Source: an uncultured Opitutaceae bacterium
Lineage (GTDB): Bacteria > Verrucomicrobiota > Verrucomicrobiia > Opitutales > Opitutaceae
Assembly (NCBI GenBank): GCA_951813085.1
Contig: OX638348.1
Coordinates: 3,109,627 to 3,173,626 of the forward strand
DNA length: 64,000 nt
Reading direction: 5' to 3'
Both the position numbers and the translations under genes were made by a program. Position 1 is the first letter of the stretch, and each line of letters begins with the position of its first letter. The notes below the pieces were generated by a model. It ran no database searches. It was not told where the DNA came from and saw nothing but the letters and a program-made list of their open reading frames with translations. Of this stretch, positions 10,973 through 20,450 are shown piece by piece.

Positions 10973-12385
10973 CTATCGAACCGCGTAGGCTCTCTTCCAA
11001 CGGCTCAATTGCTTGCGGATCTGCTTGGGTCCCGGCATGCCGATCCCTTCCCGAGCCTTCATGGCTCTCTTTAAATCAAATACGACTCTCCAGTCTTTCG
11101 ATAGCGCCTTGTGGATTCGAACCGCCTCCTCTTGCGGAACGCGATCCAGCGGCACATTCAGAGCCTCCGCCTTAGCTACCAAGGCCCCCACGACATGATG
11201 GGCATCCCGGAAAGCAACGCCCTCGGATACGAGCCAGTCCGCCAAGTCCGTTGCCAGCAAGCCCGGGTCGGAAACTGCATCCGCGCAACGATCCGCACGG
11301 AACCGCGCACCGGCAATCGTCCCTTCGAGAACCTGCAAGCTGATGCCCAACTGATCGAAACTGTCGAATACCTGCGCCTTGTCTTCCTGCAGGTCCCTAT
11401 TGTACGTCAACGGCAGCCCCTTGATCATCGTGTACAGCGCTTGGAGGCTTCCCACGATGCGTCCAGACTTTCCACGGAGAAGTTCAAGCGAATCCGGGTT
11501 CTTCTTTTGCGGCATCAAGCTAGAGCCCGTACAAAAGGCATCCGGAAGCTCGACAAACCCAAATTCCGCGCTGTTCCATAGTATGACATCCTCGGAAACA
11601 CGGGAGATGTGCGTCGCGCAAACAGCGCAAGCCTGAGCGAAGTCAAGAAACACATCCCGATCCGCAACGGAATCCATGCTATTGGTGGTCACCCGCTGGC
11701 GTCCCCGCGAATCCACGAAGCCCAGCGCCTTGGCCACGAACTCTCTATCGATTGGCAAGGTCGTACCTGCTAACGCTCCAGAGCCAAGCGGACACCAATT
11801 GGCATCGTCATTCACTTGCTTGAAGCGCTTGATATCGCGACTGAACATCTCCACGTAAGCGAGCAAGTGGTGAGATACCGAAACGGGCTGAGCGCGTTGC
11901 AAGTGCGTGTATCCAGGAATGAATACATTCTGATTTTTCTCCGCAACCTTCAAAATTGATCGCTGGAGCCTCTCGAGCAATCCTACCAGGGAATCGGTGG
12001 CGAACTTGAAGAAGAGCCGGGAATCAGTGGCGACCTGATCATTCCGGCTGCGCGCCGTGTGCATCTTCGCCGCTTCCGGAGCGATCTTCGTCAACGCCTG
12101 CTCAATGTTCATGTGAACATCCTCGAAGGCAGGGTTCCACTTCAGCTTTCCGGCCTCGATCTTGGCTTCTACCTCCTTCAATCCCCGGTGGATCGCCTTC
12201 ATCTCCCGGGCGGTGATAAGGCCGACGTGACGCAGCATCGCAGTGTGGGCTCGATTGACGGCGATATCGAACGCTGCCAAGCGCTTATCGAAGGATACCG
12301 ACTCGCTGAATCTCAACATCAGCTCCGCCGGTCCGTTCGAGAACCGTCCCCCCCAAGTTGCCTGCGATTTCTTTGCCATGGCCAA
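10973..12385 (-). CDS. argH: Argininosuccinate lyase
   Basis: 470 aa, family length. Last step of arginine synthesis: argininosuccinate to arginine plus fumarate. Visible are the N-terminal WGGRF segment, the conserved [13 protein letters not shown] block, the [11 protein letters not shown] segment, and the superfamily signature [15 protein letters not shown]. Two close ATG codons (12385 and 12379) could start it; [13 protein letters not shown] is equally good. mutL follows after 13 bp and the exbD pair lies 61 bp upstream on the same strand. Confidence 0.96.
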   Translation of the reverse strand: MAMAKKSQATWGGRFSNGPAELMLRFSESVSFDKRLAAFDIAVNRAHTAMLRHVGLITAREMKAIHRGLKEVEAKIEAGKLKWNPAFEDVHMNIEQALTKIAPEAAKMHTARSRNDQVATDSRLFFKFATDSLVGLLERLQRSILKVAEKNQNVFIPGYTHLQRAQPVSVSHHLLAYVEMFSRDIKRFKQVNDDANWCPLGSGALAGTTLPIDREFVAKALGFVDSRGRQRVTTNSMDSVADRDVFLDFAQACAVCATHISRVSEDVILWNSAEFGFVELPDAFCTGSSLMPQKKNPDSLELLRGKSGRIVGSLQALYTMIKGLPLTYNRDLQEDKAQVFDSFDQLGISLQVLEGTIAGARFRADRCADAVSDPGLLATDLADWLVSEGVAFRDAHHVVGALVAKAEALNVPLDRVPQEEAVRIHKALSKDWRVVFDLKRAMKAREGIGMPGPKQIRKQLSRWKRAYAVR

Positions 12386-12446
12386 GGATGCTCCAAAAGC
12401 CTTTCCTTAACGCAATACAATAGTTGCCGTCGGTGACCTGGTGGGC

Positions 12447-12830
12447 CTAGTCGCCAAAGGCGAAGGTCACGGAGTCAATGCCGGCATGTGAGCAGGCATC
12501 CATAACCTTTACGATCATCGCGTGGGCGGTCTGGTCATCCGGAGCGATGGCAATGCGGGCATCGACCAAGTTGGAAGCGCTCGCTTCCCGAAACCGATGC
12601 AGCATTTTCTCTAACTGGACGTAGCGCGCGTCCGCTGGCCCATCGTAGGCGAAATCGTTCACGATGGCCTGACCATCCGCTCGGATCTGAATCACCTGCT
12701 CATCAGGCATCTCAATAGGCGTGTCTTGCTGAATGCGACCCGGCAACGAAAAGCTGATATCCGCCTCTTGCTTTTGAATCGTGGCGCTAACCAAAAAGTA
12801 GAACAAAAGAAGGAAAACGATATCGATCAT
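12447..12830 (-). CDS. exbD: ExbD/TolR-type protein, second copy, N-terminus uncertain or frameshifted
   Basis: Biopolymer-transport ExbD family: single N-terminal membrane helix then a periplasmic domain. From the ATG at 12830 the protein is 127 aa and starts directly in the helix (MIDIVFLLLFYFLVSA). The same frame upstream encodes the expected cytoplasmic tail (RKRIGNLELPITP) but has only CTG codons as possible near-cognate starts. An ATG at 12903, overlapping the stop of the upstream exbD (TGATGA), begins a different frame (MSVKARNKERK...) that would need a +1 shift to join. Either an extra base is present, or an unusual start is used. Same operon as the upstream exbD. Confidence 0.75.
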   Translation of the reverse strand: MIDIVFLLLFYFLVSATIQKQEADISFSLPGRIQQDTPIEMPDEQVIQIRADGQAIVNDFAYDGPADARYVQLEKMLHRFREASASNLVDARIAIAPDDQTAHAMIVKVMDACSHAGIDSVTFAFGD

Positions 12831-12902
12831 CGGAGTGATCGGCAGCTCCAGATTTCCGATACGCTTGCGCTTTCCTTTCCTTGTTCCTTGCCTTAACGCT
12901 CA

Positions 12903-13328
12903 TCAGTCCTGCAAGGTGCCGTAAATGTAATCGTTGATCCCTGCCTCGCTGGCTGCGCTCATCGCGGCCTTCACGTGAACAAACGGCGTTCCCTTGTCCG
13001 CTCGTATACGCAACTTCAATTCGGGATATGTCTCAATCAAATCAGTCAATCTCGCCTTCAACGCATCGTTCTCGATAGGCGATCCTGTCAAATAGAGCGA
13101 ACCGTCATCTTGGATGGAAAGAATAAGCCGATTGGATAGATCCTTTGGCGTCTCGCTCGCCGTAGATTCGGGCAGATCAAGCGGTACGCGATGGCCTGCC
13201 TGCGAGAGCGAACTCACGCACATGAAGAAGACCAGCAGGAGAAAGACCATGTCTATCATGGGGGCCATGGGTACGCTGGAAGCTTCGCGGCGACGCAGTG
13301 GCAATCTGGTTCGTTTCGATTTCACCAA
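12903..13328 (-). CDS. exbD: ExbD/TolR-type biopolymer transport protein, first copy
   Basis: 141 aa. A basic cytoplasmic tail (MVKSKRTRLPLRRRE) leads to the typical PMAPMIDMVFLLLVFFM segment with the membrane-embedded Asp used for proton coupling, then a periplasmic domain. It would work with an ExbB/MotA-type channel to energise outer-membrane TonB receptors or Tol-Pal function, but no such partner lies in this window. Its start overlaps the end of the SDR gene by 7 bp, and a second exbD follows, so the genes are probably translationally coupled. Confidence 0.88.
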   Translation of the reverse strand: MVKSKRTRLPLRRREASSVPMAPMIDMVFLLLVFFMCVSSLSQAGHRVPLDLPESTASETPKDLSNRLILSIQDDGSLYLTGSPIENDALKARLTDLIETYPELKLRIRADKGTPFVHVKAAMSAASEAGINDYIYGTLQD

Positions 13329-14014
13329 GGGAGAGTGTTTCCTTGATTGTCGATAAAGCGGCCCGAATCGGATGCTGTCAATAATTCGATCGTTGGAATC
13401 ATGCGGCTCACCGAATCCTCAACCGTCAAAGACGCGCTCGATCCGCCCATATCGGTCTGCACCCAGCCAGGGCTTATCGACACCACGCAACGACTCGTTC
13501 CGCGAAACGCTGAAGCTAGGCGTACCGTGAGCATGTTCAACGCCGCCTTGCTCATCGAATAGGAGTCGCCATCCGACATTCCCTCGCCACCCCACTCAAG
13601 CGAACCAAGACCTGATGACAACTGCACCACTTTTGCACTGTCAGAGAGGACGGAATCGATCGATTGCGCCAGCAGCGCGGGACCAGCAATATTTACGTTG
13701 AACGTATCGGTAAACTTGTTACGGATCCAATTCCCAAAGAGCTCGTTTTCCAAGATGGCGGCATTGGAAATGAGACAATCGATTAAAACACGCTCTCCGC
13801 TCAATTCCTGAATTAGCCCATCAATGCTGGCATCCGATACAATATCGAGACCTAGGACGCGTAGATTTTCATGTTCGCTCGCAAGAGCCGACAGGCGATC
13901 CGCGCGCTCAGGATCGCGACAGGTCGCGACCACGGATTCGCCCGCCTCGGCATACTGCCGGGCGAATTCTAGCCCAATCCCGCGGCTAGCCCCAGTTATC
14001 AACACAGCGCTCAT
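13322..14014 (-). CDS. Short-chain dehydrogenase/reductase
   Basis: 230 aa, classical SDR fold. The cofactor motif TGASRGIG is at residues 7-14, ISNAAILEN is the NNAG-like segment, a catalytic Ser lies in VVQLSSGLGS, and the YSMSK motif holds the active-site Tyr and Lys. The overall layout resembles the C-factor/sniffer-like group. The substrate is unknown. It overlaps exbD by 7 bp and starts 37 bp after the sterol-desaturase relative, suggesting one transcript. Confidence 0.87.
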   Translation of the reverse strand: MSAVLITGASRGIGLEFARQYAEAGESVVATCRDPERADRLSALASEHENLRVLGLDIVSDASIDGLIQELSGERVLIDCLISNAAILENELFGNWIRNKFTDTFNVNIAGPALLAQSIDSVLSDSAKVVQLSSGLGSLEWGGEGMSDGDSYSMSKAALNMLTVRLASAFRGTSRCVVSISPGWVQTDMGGSSASLTVEDSVSRMIPTIELLTASDSGRFIDNQGNTLPW

Positions 14015-14051
14015 TTCGCCAACCTAACTTGATTCGCCAGCGGATCGAGAA

Positions 14052-14865
14052 TTAATCGGTAGAATCTCCCTCTCGAGGCGGGTCATTTCTACGAATGAAA
14101 GGACGCTTCATCAATTGGACCAGCGACTGCGCTTCCACGGTCCGATCGTACTCCAGGCCGAACACGATTCGATCGGTTTCCGACTCTCGATAGGTCCCGA
14201 AGAGGCGATCCCAAACTGACAGGACGCTTGAATAGTTCGAGTTCGTCTCTCGCATGCGCCTCGAATGGTGAACGCGATGCATGTTGGGGCTCACCAGGAA
14301 AAGCCTGAGGATGCGGTCCCATTTCTCCGGAATCGCTACGTTGCTGTGATGAAACAGTACGTTCAAATTGAATACGACTTTGTAGAGGATCATATATTCC
14401 AAAGCGATGCCCAGAGCCGTGAAGACCACGATATTTGCCAATGAAGACAAGAGTATCTCGCCCGGATGGAATCTCAGCGCCGTGGAAAGGTCCATTTGCA
14501 CGTCGCTGTGGTGAACCTGATGAAATCTCCAAAAGAAGGGTGTCCGTTGATTCAGTCGATGCCAGGCATAGATCCAAGCATCCCACAGGAGTGAAGCCAG
14601 CAAAGCCGCGGCAACGAAGGGAATCTCAATCCAGTTCAAGAAGCCGATCTGATATTCTGCAATGAGCAAGAAGGCCCAGACATTCAAGGTACCTGCGAAA
14701 AGCGTTAGCAGCGCCGTGTTCACCAAGGAGAATACCGCGTTCTTAGAATAGTGATGTATCCGTTTAAGTGGCTGACGGAACGGGAAAAAGGACTTCGAAG
14801 AGTAATATGGCCAGGAAGAGAGCGATCGATAGCGCAGTTGCTGGGGTTACCTCGATAGCGTCCAT
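14052..14865 (-). pseudogene. Sterol desaturase/fatty acid hydroxylase superfamily protein, frameshifted near the N-terminus
   Basis: Membrane di-iron oxygenase family with histidine clusters HQVHHSD, LFHHSNV and HRVHHSRR, and several hydrophobic segments. The longest open frame (14052-14726) has only a TTG start and lacks the N-terminus. A better N-terminus begins at the ATG at 14865: MDAIEVTPATALSIALFLAI followed by LLFEVLFP, then it leaves frame. Removing one base in the run GGGAAAAA (14782-14789) joins LLFEVLFP to FRQPLKRIHHYSKNAVFS and gives a 270-aa protein of normal family length. Either a real one-base insertion or an assembly error. If the gene is functional it hydroxylates or desaturates a lipid in the membrane. 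Confidence 0.8.
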
Positions 14866-14947
14866 GGAATCATTACTAGGACCTACCTAGAATACGGGAA
14901 GCTCCAAGGCGCGAGATTCCCGATAGCGCAAGTCAAAGGTTTTAATT

Positions 14948-17104
14948 TCACTCCGGCAAAGCGAACGCATACACGGCGTCGCCCGATGGCGTGGGAGCCA
15001 CTTTCTTTCCACCACCTGCGCAGATCACGAGGTACTGCCGCCCATCGATCTCGTAAACGGAAGGGGTCGAGTATCCGCCAAAAGGCAATTGAAATTCCCA
15101 AAGCATGTCTCCCGTTTCCGTATCGAAGGCCCGGATTTTCTCATCCGCTGTGGCGCCGACGAAAACCACTCCACCCGCTGTGGCGACCGCCCCGCCGAAA
15201 TTCCGCGTCCCTGTATTTTTCAATCCAAGCTTAACGAATTCCGGATACTCTCCCAGTGGACGCTTCCATTTGATCGTTCCCTCTCTGAGATCGACCGCAG
15301 CTAAGCTTCCGTAGGGAGGCTTGAACAAAGGAAGCTTATTCTCATCAATCAACCGTTTGTACCCTTCGATCAAGTGCAGAACTTTCGTCTTCCTACCTTT
15401 AAGATCAAGCGGTTCCGTATTCGGATTTCTTATATACTTAAGTATCGAATCGAGCTGTTCATTTGAAAAACGCCCGTAAGGCTGCATCGCTCCCTTTCCT
15501 TGCCGGATGATCGTCGTCAGCTCTCGATCGCTCTTCGGATTGTCGAGCAGGGCGGGTATGGCAGGCGGTACGCCTTTGAGCTCCAAGCCGTGACAAGAAG
15601 CGCAGTTGAGCTGAAAGAGCGCCTTGCCTTGTTCATCGTCGCCGAGCTGAGATTCATCTGCGAGCAATACAGTCGGGTGCATCTTCACCAGATTCGAGCT
15701 TTCGTTCACGTTTACATAGAGGATGTCTCGATCCGTATCGAAGGACCCACCATGATACTCCATTCCACCTGACATGCCTGGGAACAAGACGAACCCCTCC
15801 ACGCTCGGCGGCGTGAACATGACGGAAGGACCGTACTGAGCGAATATCTCCTCCGCTTTGGCTTTGGCCTCCGGCGTATGGTCCGCGAGATCCGCCCGAG
15901 TGAATCCTTGACGCGTTAGCGGCGGAGGCTTCAAGGGGAAAGGCTGCGTCGGCCAAGTCTCCTCTCCTGGAAGATTAGACTGCGGCACAGGACGTTCCTC
16001 AACGGGGAAAATCGGTTCACCGGACTCGCGATCCAGGACAAACATATAGCCCATCTTCGTCATTTGAATCACCGCGTCACGAGGCGATCCATCGACATCC
16101 AAATCGACCAGTATGGGAGCCGGCGGATTGTCCATGTCCCAAAGATCGTGATGCACCGTTTGAAAGTGCCATATCCGCTCACCCGTACGCGCGTCCAAGG
16201 CCAAGACGCAATTGCCGAAGAGATTCTGCCCCTTGCGATTGGCGCCATAGAAATCGTAAGTCGGCGAACCGGTCGCAGCGAAAACCCACCCGCGTTCCTC
16301 GTCCACAGTCAAGCCTCCCCATGGATTGGCGCCTCCATACGTCTCGCCCTCTACCCATTCCCACGTATCGTAACCGAGTTCGCCCTCCTGGGGTATCGTG
16401 TGGAATATCCAACGGAAAGCGCCGGTGACCGCATCATAAGCTCTAATGTGTCCTGGCGAGGCTCCAAATCCTTCGTCCACGCGCGTTCCCAAAATCAAGT
16501 AGTCATCATATATCGCTGCAGGTGAAGTCATCGTTGTATCCACCGTTTCAGGATCCACGCCGAGATCGAAGCGAAAGTCGATTCGGCCCCCATTGCCAAA
16601 CGATTCGATAAGCCTTCCCGACTTCGCCTCTATCGCGTAGACGAAGGAATCCGTCGAAAAGAACAGGCGCTGATCCGAGCCATCCGACCAATAGGTCGCC
16701 CCCCGACTAATCACGGAATACTCGCTGTCCTTCTGCGCTTGCGTCCGAGGGTCGTAAGCCCAGAGCTGTTCTCCAGTGTCCGCCCTTAGCGCGATCAATT
16801 GCCCCGCGGGAGAAACGAAGTAAAGGATACCTTCAACGATAATCGGGTTCGATTGAAAAGCGGAATTGCGCGTGGCATCTCCGGTATGGTAGGTCCAAGC
16901 CACTTCGAGTTGAGCCACATTTTCCGCATTGATCTGATCAAGAGTCGAAAATTGGTTCGAACGCTGATCGCCGCGATAAATCCCCCAATCGACGGAATTG
17001 TCCAAATCGCGCGCTTTTGGAATGGCAGGATCGCTGGAGCAAGCGCTCAAGAGCAGCGCTGCAGCTGAAAGAAAGATTGATATCGAAGGGATAGAGGAAC
17101 GCAT
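14948..17104 (-). CDS. PQQ-dependent dehydrogenase with cytochrome c domain, lipoprotein
   Basis: About 718 aa from the ATG at 17104 (another ATG lies four codons upstream). The N-terminus is a lipoprotein signal (ALLLSACSS). The bulk is an eight-bladed quinoprotein propeller: WGIYRGDQRSNQFSTLDQIN, LEVAWTYHTGD, RTGERIWHFQTVHHDLWDMD. A cytochrome c insertion with NCASCHGLELKG lies near residue 505, between propeller segments, so electrons from PQQ can pass to heme c. It resembles membrane-bound glucose/alcohol-type quinoprotein dehydrogenases; the substrate is not determinable. It is transcribed towards the sterol-desaturase operon. Confidence 0.9.
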   Translation of the reverse strand: MRSSIPSISIFLSAAALLLSACSSDPAIPKARDLDNSVDWGIYRGDQRSNQFSTLDQINAENVAQLEVAWTYHTGDATRNSAFQSNPIIVEGILYFVSPAGQLIALRADTGEQLWAYDPRTQAQKDSEYSVISRGATYWSDGSDQRLFFSTDSFVYAIEAKSGRLIESFGNGGRIDFRFDLGVDPETVDTTMTSPAAIYDDYLILGTRVDEGFGASPGHIRAYDAVTGAFRWIFHTIPQEGELGYDTWEWVEGETYGGANPWGGLTVDEERGWVFAATGSPTYDFYGANRKGQNLFGNCVLALDARTGERIWHFQTVHHDLWDMDNPPAPILVDLDVDGSPRDAVIQMTKMGYMFVLDRESGEPIFPVEERPVPQSNLPGEETWPTQPFPLKPPPLTRQGFTRADLADHTPEAKAKAEEIFAQYGPSVMFTPPSVEGFVLFPGMSGGMEYHGGSFDTDRDILYVNVNESSNLVKMHPTVLLADESQLGDDEQGKALFQLNCASCHGLELKGVPPAIPALLDNPKSDRELTTIIRQGKGAMQPYGRFSNEQLDSILKYIRNPNTEPLDLKGRKTKVLHLIEGYKRLIDENKLPLFKPPYGSLAAVDLREGTIKWKRPLGEYPEFVKLGLKNTGTRNFGGAVATAGGVVFVGATADEKIRAFDTETGDMLWEFQLPFGGYSTPSVYEIDGRQYLVICAGGGKKVAPTPSGDAVYAFALPE

Positions 17105-17203
17105 GAAAACGCTCATGAAACTAGGCTATGTCGACAGTGGGACAAGCGCTAAGCAGCGCTAAACTCAAATTCACCATCTCGCGACGATTCGCCAATCAAC
17201 GGG

Positions 17204-18670
17204 TCACCCTTTTCCCAACTCCGGGAAATAGGCGTCTAGATCAAGCGGGTCATCCATCTCGGCCTGCAGGGCTTGCAATTCCTGATAAAGCGTGCGCACG
17301 CGTTCCCATTGACCCGGAGCTCCGGCCAGGTCGACAAGCTCGAGGGGATCGTTCTTCAAATCGTATAAGCGCACTCGCTTGGCCAGGGAATAAACGATCA
17401 GCTTGTGGTCACCCGACCGGATCATGCGCTGCCTGTCCCCCAGATAGCATCCGTATATCGAATCGTACGCGCTTTTGCGCGACGCATTATCGATGAGCGG
17501 CAAAAGGCTATTGAACTCGACGTAGTCAGGCACCTCTGCATCCGCAATGTCGAGCGTTGTCGCCATTACGTCCTGCAAATAGACCGCCGCGTCCCGTCGC
17601 TCCCCTTGCGGGACATTAGGGCCTACGACGATGAGCGGCGCCTTAACGCTGTGCTCATACATGTTCTGCTTTCCGATCAGACCATGATGACCCACGGCCA
17701 ATCCATGGTCCGCCGTAAAGAATATGTAGGTATTGTCTTTTTTGCCGCTCTTTTCGAGCGCATCCAGTATGCGCCCAATCTGTTCGTCCATGTGCGTGAT
17801 AATGGCGAAGTATTCTTGCCGATTGACGCGAACAGCGAACTCGGTCCGCGGGAAAGGAGCCAGCTTTTCGTCGCGGAGCTTAGGTCCGCAGCCAATCTCC
17901 TCAGCGTAGGGATAGTACGGCATATAGCTGGAGGGTACCTGTATCTCGTTTTCCGGATACATATCGACGAACGGTTTGGGCGCCTGCCGTGGATCATGCG
18001 GAGCGTTGAACGCCAGATACATGAAGAACGGATCTTCCTTCTCAGCCGCATTGCCGAAAAACGATTCCGCATCGTCCGCTAGCACTTCGCTCCAATGCTT
18101 TCCTCCTGCCCAGAATCCTTCGAAGGACTGGTCAAAGGGCGACCATACATCAAGCTCACCCTCCTTTGGACGATCGTAGCCTTCCTTAGTCTGATTCGGC
18201 ATTCCAGGACGCGGATGGACTACATGATTGAAAATCGCAGCCGGATCGATTTTCACGTGCCATTTGCCAGACATGTAAGTCGTATAGCCACTTCGCTCTA
18301 GAAGCTGGGACCAGAATCCTTTTTCCTTGGCTAGCTCTGGCAGCGCCTTCTCTCCCGATTGAGCCCGCCAGACGAAGCGTCCTGTATTGAGCATATTGCG
18401 CGACGCAATGCACACCGCCCCATTCCAAGCGCCCATATTATAGGTATTCGTAAACGCCGTACCCATCTCCGCCAATCGATCGATATTCGGCGTCTTGACC
18501 TCTTCATTGCCGAGAGCCGCTACCGTTTCGTAACTGAGGTCATCGGCAAATATAAAAAGGAAATTCGGCTTATCTGCGAGCAGTGACGCCTGACCCGCAA
18601 TCACGGCTAATAACGTTACTGTAAGCGCATTCTCAATACGATTTTTCAAGAGATTCAGTTTTATTTTCAT
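17204..18670 (-). CDS. Sulfatase (family S1), secreted
   Basis: 488 aa from the ATG at 18670, which gives a signal peptide (LLAVIAGQASLLA). Alkaline-phosphatase-fold sulfatase: metal-binding FIFADDLSYE at the N-terminus, formylglycine motif CIASR (C-x-A-x-R) with the extended context AVCIASRNMLNTGRF, SGKWHVK and FTADHGLAVG. It hydrolyses a sulfate ester in the periplasm or outside. The Cys must be converted to formylglycine; no maturase is in the window. Its start overlaps the end of the upstream FG-GAP gene by 38 bp, indicating an operon with 18633-25856. Confidence 0.92.
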   Translation of the reverse strand: MKIKLNLLKNRIENALTVTLLAVIAGQASLLADKPNFLFIFADDLSYETVAALGNEEVKTPNIDRLAEMGTAFTNTYNMGAWNGAVCIASRNMLNTGRFVWRAQSGEKALPELAKEKGFWSQLLERSGYTTYMSGKWHVKIDPAAIFNHVVHPRPGMPNQTKEGYDRPKEGELDVWSPFDQSFEGFWAGGKHWSEVLADDAESFFGNAAEKEDPFFMYLAFNAPHDPRQAPKPFVDMYPENEIQVPSSYMPYYPYAEEIGCGPKLRDEKLAPFPRTEFAVRVNRQEYFAIITHMDEQIGRILDALEKSGKKDNTYIFFTADHGLAVGHHGLIGKQNMYEHSVKAPLIVVGPNVPQGERRDAAVYLQDVMATTLDIADAEVPDYVEFNSLLPLIDNASRKSAYDSIYGCYLGDRQRMIRSGDHKLIVYSLAKRVRLYDLKNDPLELVDLAGAPGQWERVRTLYQELQALQAEMDDPLDLDAYFPELGKG

Positions 18671-20450
18671 ACCATACCACGTTATTGGAAAAGTGGCCTG
18701 CAATCAGAAAGTCCAGGTCCCCATCGCCATCCATGTCGACCGCGCGAAGATCATAGGAACTTTGGTTAACGTCAATGACATGCTTAGTGAAGCGCCCTTT
18801 TCCATCGTTCTCGTACCACGCTAGAACGCCTGTTTCATAGTGTCCGCAGGTAGCAGCGTCCAAATCCCCGTCCTGGTCGAGATCCTCCAACACGAGACTG
18901 TGAGGTCCCACAATGGCAGGATCGATCTCGATCAGTCGAAAGTCGGGCCCCTTGAACCAGGCCAGGCCCATTCCATGGCCACGCGAAGCCAGCAAATCAA
19001 CGTTGCCATCGTCATCTAAGTCACCGGGAAGGATGTTCGACGCTCCGGGTTGATTCGTAGCCAACAGTCGCTTCTCCCAAATGGCTTCCGGATCTTCAGG
19101 TTGCTTCCAAAAGGCGAACCACTCCCCGCCTTCAAAGCCAATTCCACCCTTGGCGCCCGCGGCGATATCAGGTCGGCCATCACCGTCGACGTCGCCGATC
19201 CCCATATAGTGGGACCCTCCGGGCGCATCCCTGTCCGCAAAGACATGCCGCGCCCATTCGTACGATCCCGCGCCTACATCCGGCGTTTCCAGCCAAGCGA
19301 TCGATTCGGGAATCGACGTTCGATCCGACCTTTGGAACGAATTGGCAATCAGGTCTTCTTTTCCATCCTGGTTCACATCCCCTGTGATGAGGCAATGGGT
19401 ACCGAGTATTTCATCATCCACGGTGCGGTATTTCCAAGGAGCGCCAGAAAAGGGATCATCAGGGCATTCCAGCCAGAATACCGTGTTGTTCGAACCCACG
19501 AAATCCTTATCGCCATCTCCATCCACGTCCAGCAAGCATGAGTGAATGCAGGCCGGCCGAGGTCGATTGCGAGCGAACCCCGGCGCGAAGGCATGGAGCT
19601 CGGTGGATTCCCAATCAGGAGCGCGGAGCAATTGTACGCTTCCTTCAAAGGAAGCGATTACGTCCAAGTCCCCATCTCCATCGTAATCATTGGCAACGGA
19701 AGAATTGATGGCCCCGCTCGAGGGCGAAACGATCGTATGCTTCATCCAGTCCGGATTGCGACTCCTCAAAGGATCCGCCCGCCATAGGCGGACATTGTCA
19801 TAGCGGATGCTTCCTTTCTTTCCGCGAGACTTCAAGTTGGCCCACGCTTTCGGCACGTCCAAGCGGCCCTGCCTCATGTACAGCGTTGGCCCTCCGTCAA
19901 TTTGAGCCATCACTTCCGATCCCCGAGTTTCAATCAGGACCGTGTACCATTTGCCGCGCTCAACCGTCCAATCCGAACGGCGTAATACCTGGTCCTTGTC
20001 GCCCTTAACCTGAGAGTTTCTGTCCTTCCGCAGCGACGCGCCTTCCTCAACATCCAAGATTAGCCGAAATATGTGGCCCGTGGTATCCTCGGTAGCGCCT
20101 TCGTTGAATCCGATATGGGCCGCGTTCAAGCCCCCCGAGATCATAACAGACATCTCCAATATCACTTCGCCAGCGGCCACATGCAGTGTCATGCTCGGTG
20201 TCGCCCCTGTATGATTGTCGCGACTCGCTTGAAATTCCGCAGTGGACGGTATTCCCAAATAGGAGCCGTCGTCGACAGTCCATCGCGTTCCGTGCAGGGA
20301 TCGCCATTCGTCTTTCGCCTCGGATCCCGAGAAATCATCCTCGAACAACAGCGGGCCTTTTGAAGAAATCAGCGGCTCGAGAGCGTTGATCGAAACGCTT
20401 GCCAGAAACGCGAATACAAGCCCAGTCGTTAACGCGCGTTTACCCTTCAT
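18633..20450 (-). CDS. Secreted FG-GAP/VCBS repeat protein with N-terminal LamG-like domain
   Basis: 605 aa. A signal peptide (residues about 1-23) is followed by a LamG/DUF1080-like jelly roll (FEDDFSGSEAKDEW...IRYDNVRLWRA, about residues 30-230), then a beta-propeller of at least seven FG-GAP repeats with calcium-binding cores such as DYDGDGDLD, DVDGDGDKD, DVDGDGRPD, DLDDDGNVD and DMDGDGDLD. Probably an exported carbohydrate- or protein-binding module; no catalytic residues are evident. The start overlaps the DUF1592 gene by 4 bp (ATGA), so it is coupled to it. Confidence 0.88.
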   Translation of the reverse strand: MKGKRALTTGLVFAFLASVSINALEPLISSKGPLLFEDDFSGSEAKDEWRSLHGTRWTVDDGSYLGIPSTAEFQASRDNHTGATPSMTLHVAAGEVILEMSVMISGGLNAAHIGFNEGATEDTTGHIFRLILDVEEGASLRKDRNSQVKGDKDQVLRRSDWTVERGKWYTVLIETRGSEVMAQIDGGPTLYMRQGRLDVPKAWANLKSRGKKGSIRYDNVRLWRADPLRSRNPDWMKHTIVSPSSGAINSSVANDYDGDGDLDVIASFEGSVQLLRAPDWESTELHAFAPGFARNRPRPACIHSCLLDVDGDGDKDFVGSNNTVFWLECPDDPFSGAPWKYRTVDDEILGTHCLITGDVNQDGKEDLIANSFQRSDRTSIPESIAWLETPDVGAGSYEWARHVFADRDAPGGSHYMGIGDVDGDGRPDIAAGAKGGIGFEGGEWFAFWKQPEDPEAIWEKRLLATNQPGASNILPGDLDDDGNVDLLASRGHGMGLAWFKGPDFRLIEIDPAIVGPHSLVLEDLDQDGDLDAATCGHYETGVLAWYENDGKGRFTKHVIDVNQSSYDLRAVDMDGDGDLDFLIAGHFSNNVVWYENKTESLEKSY

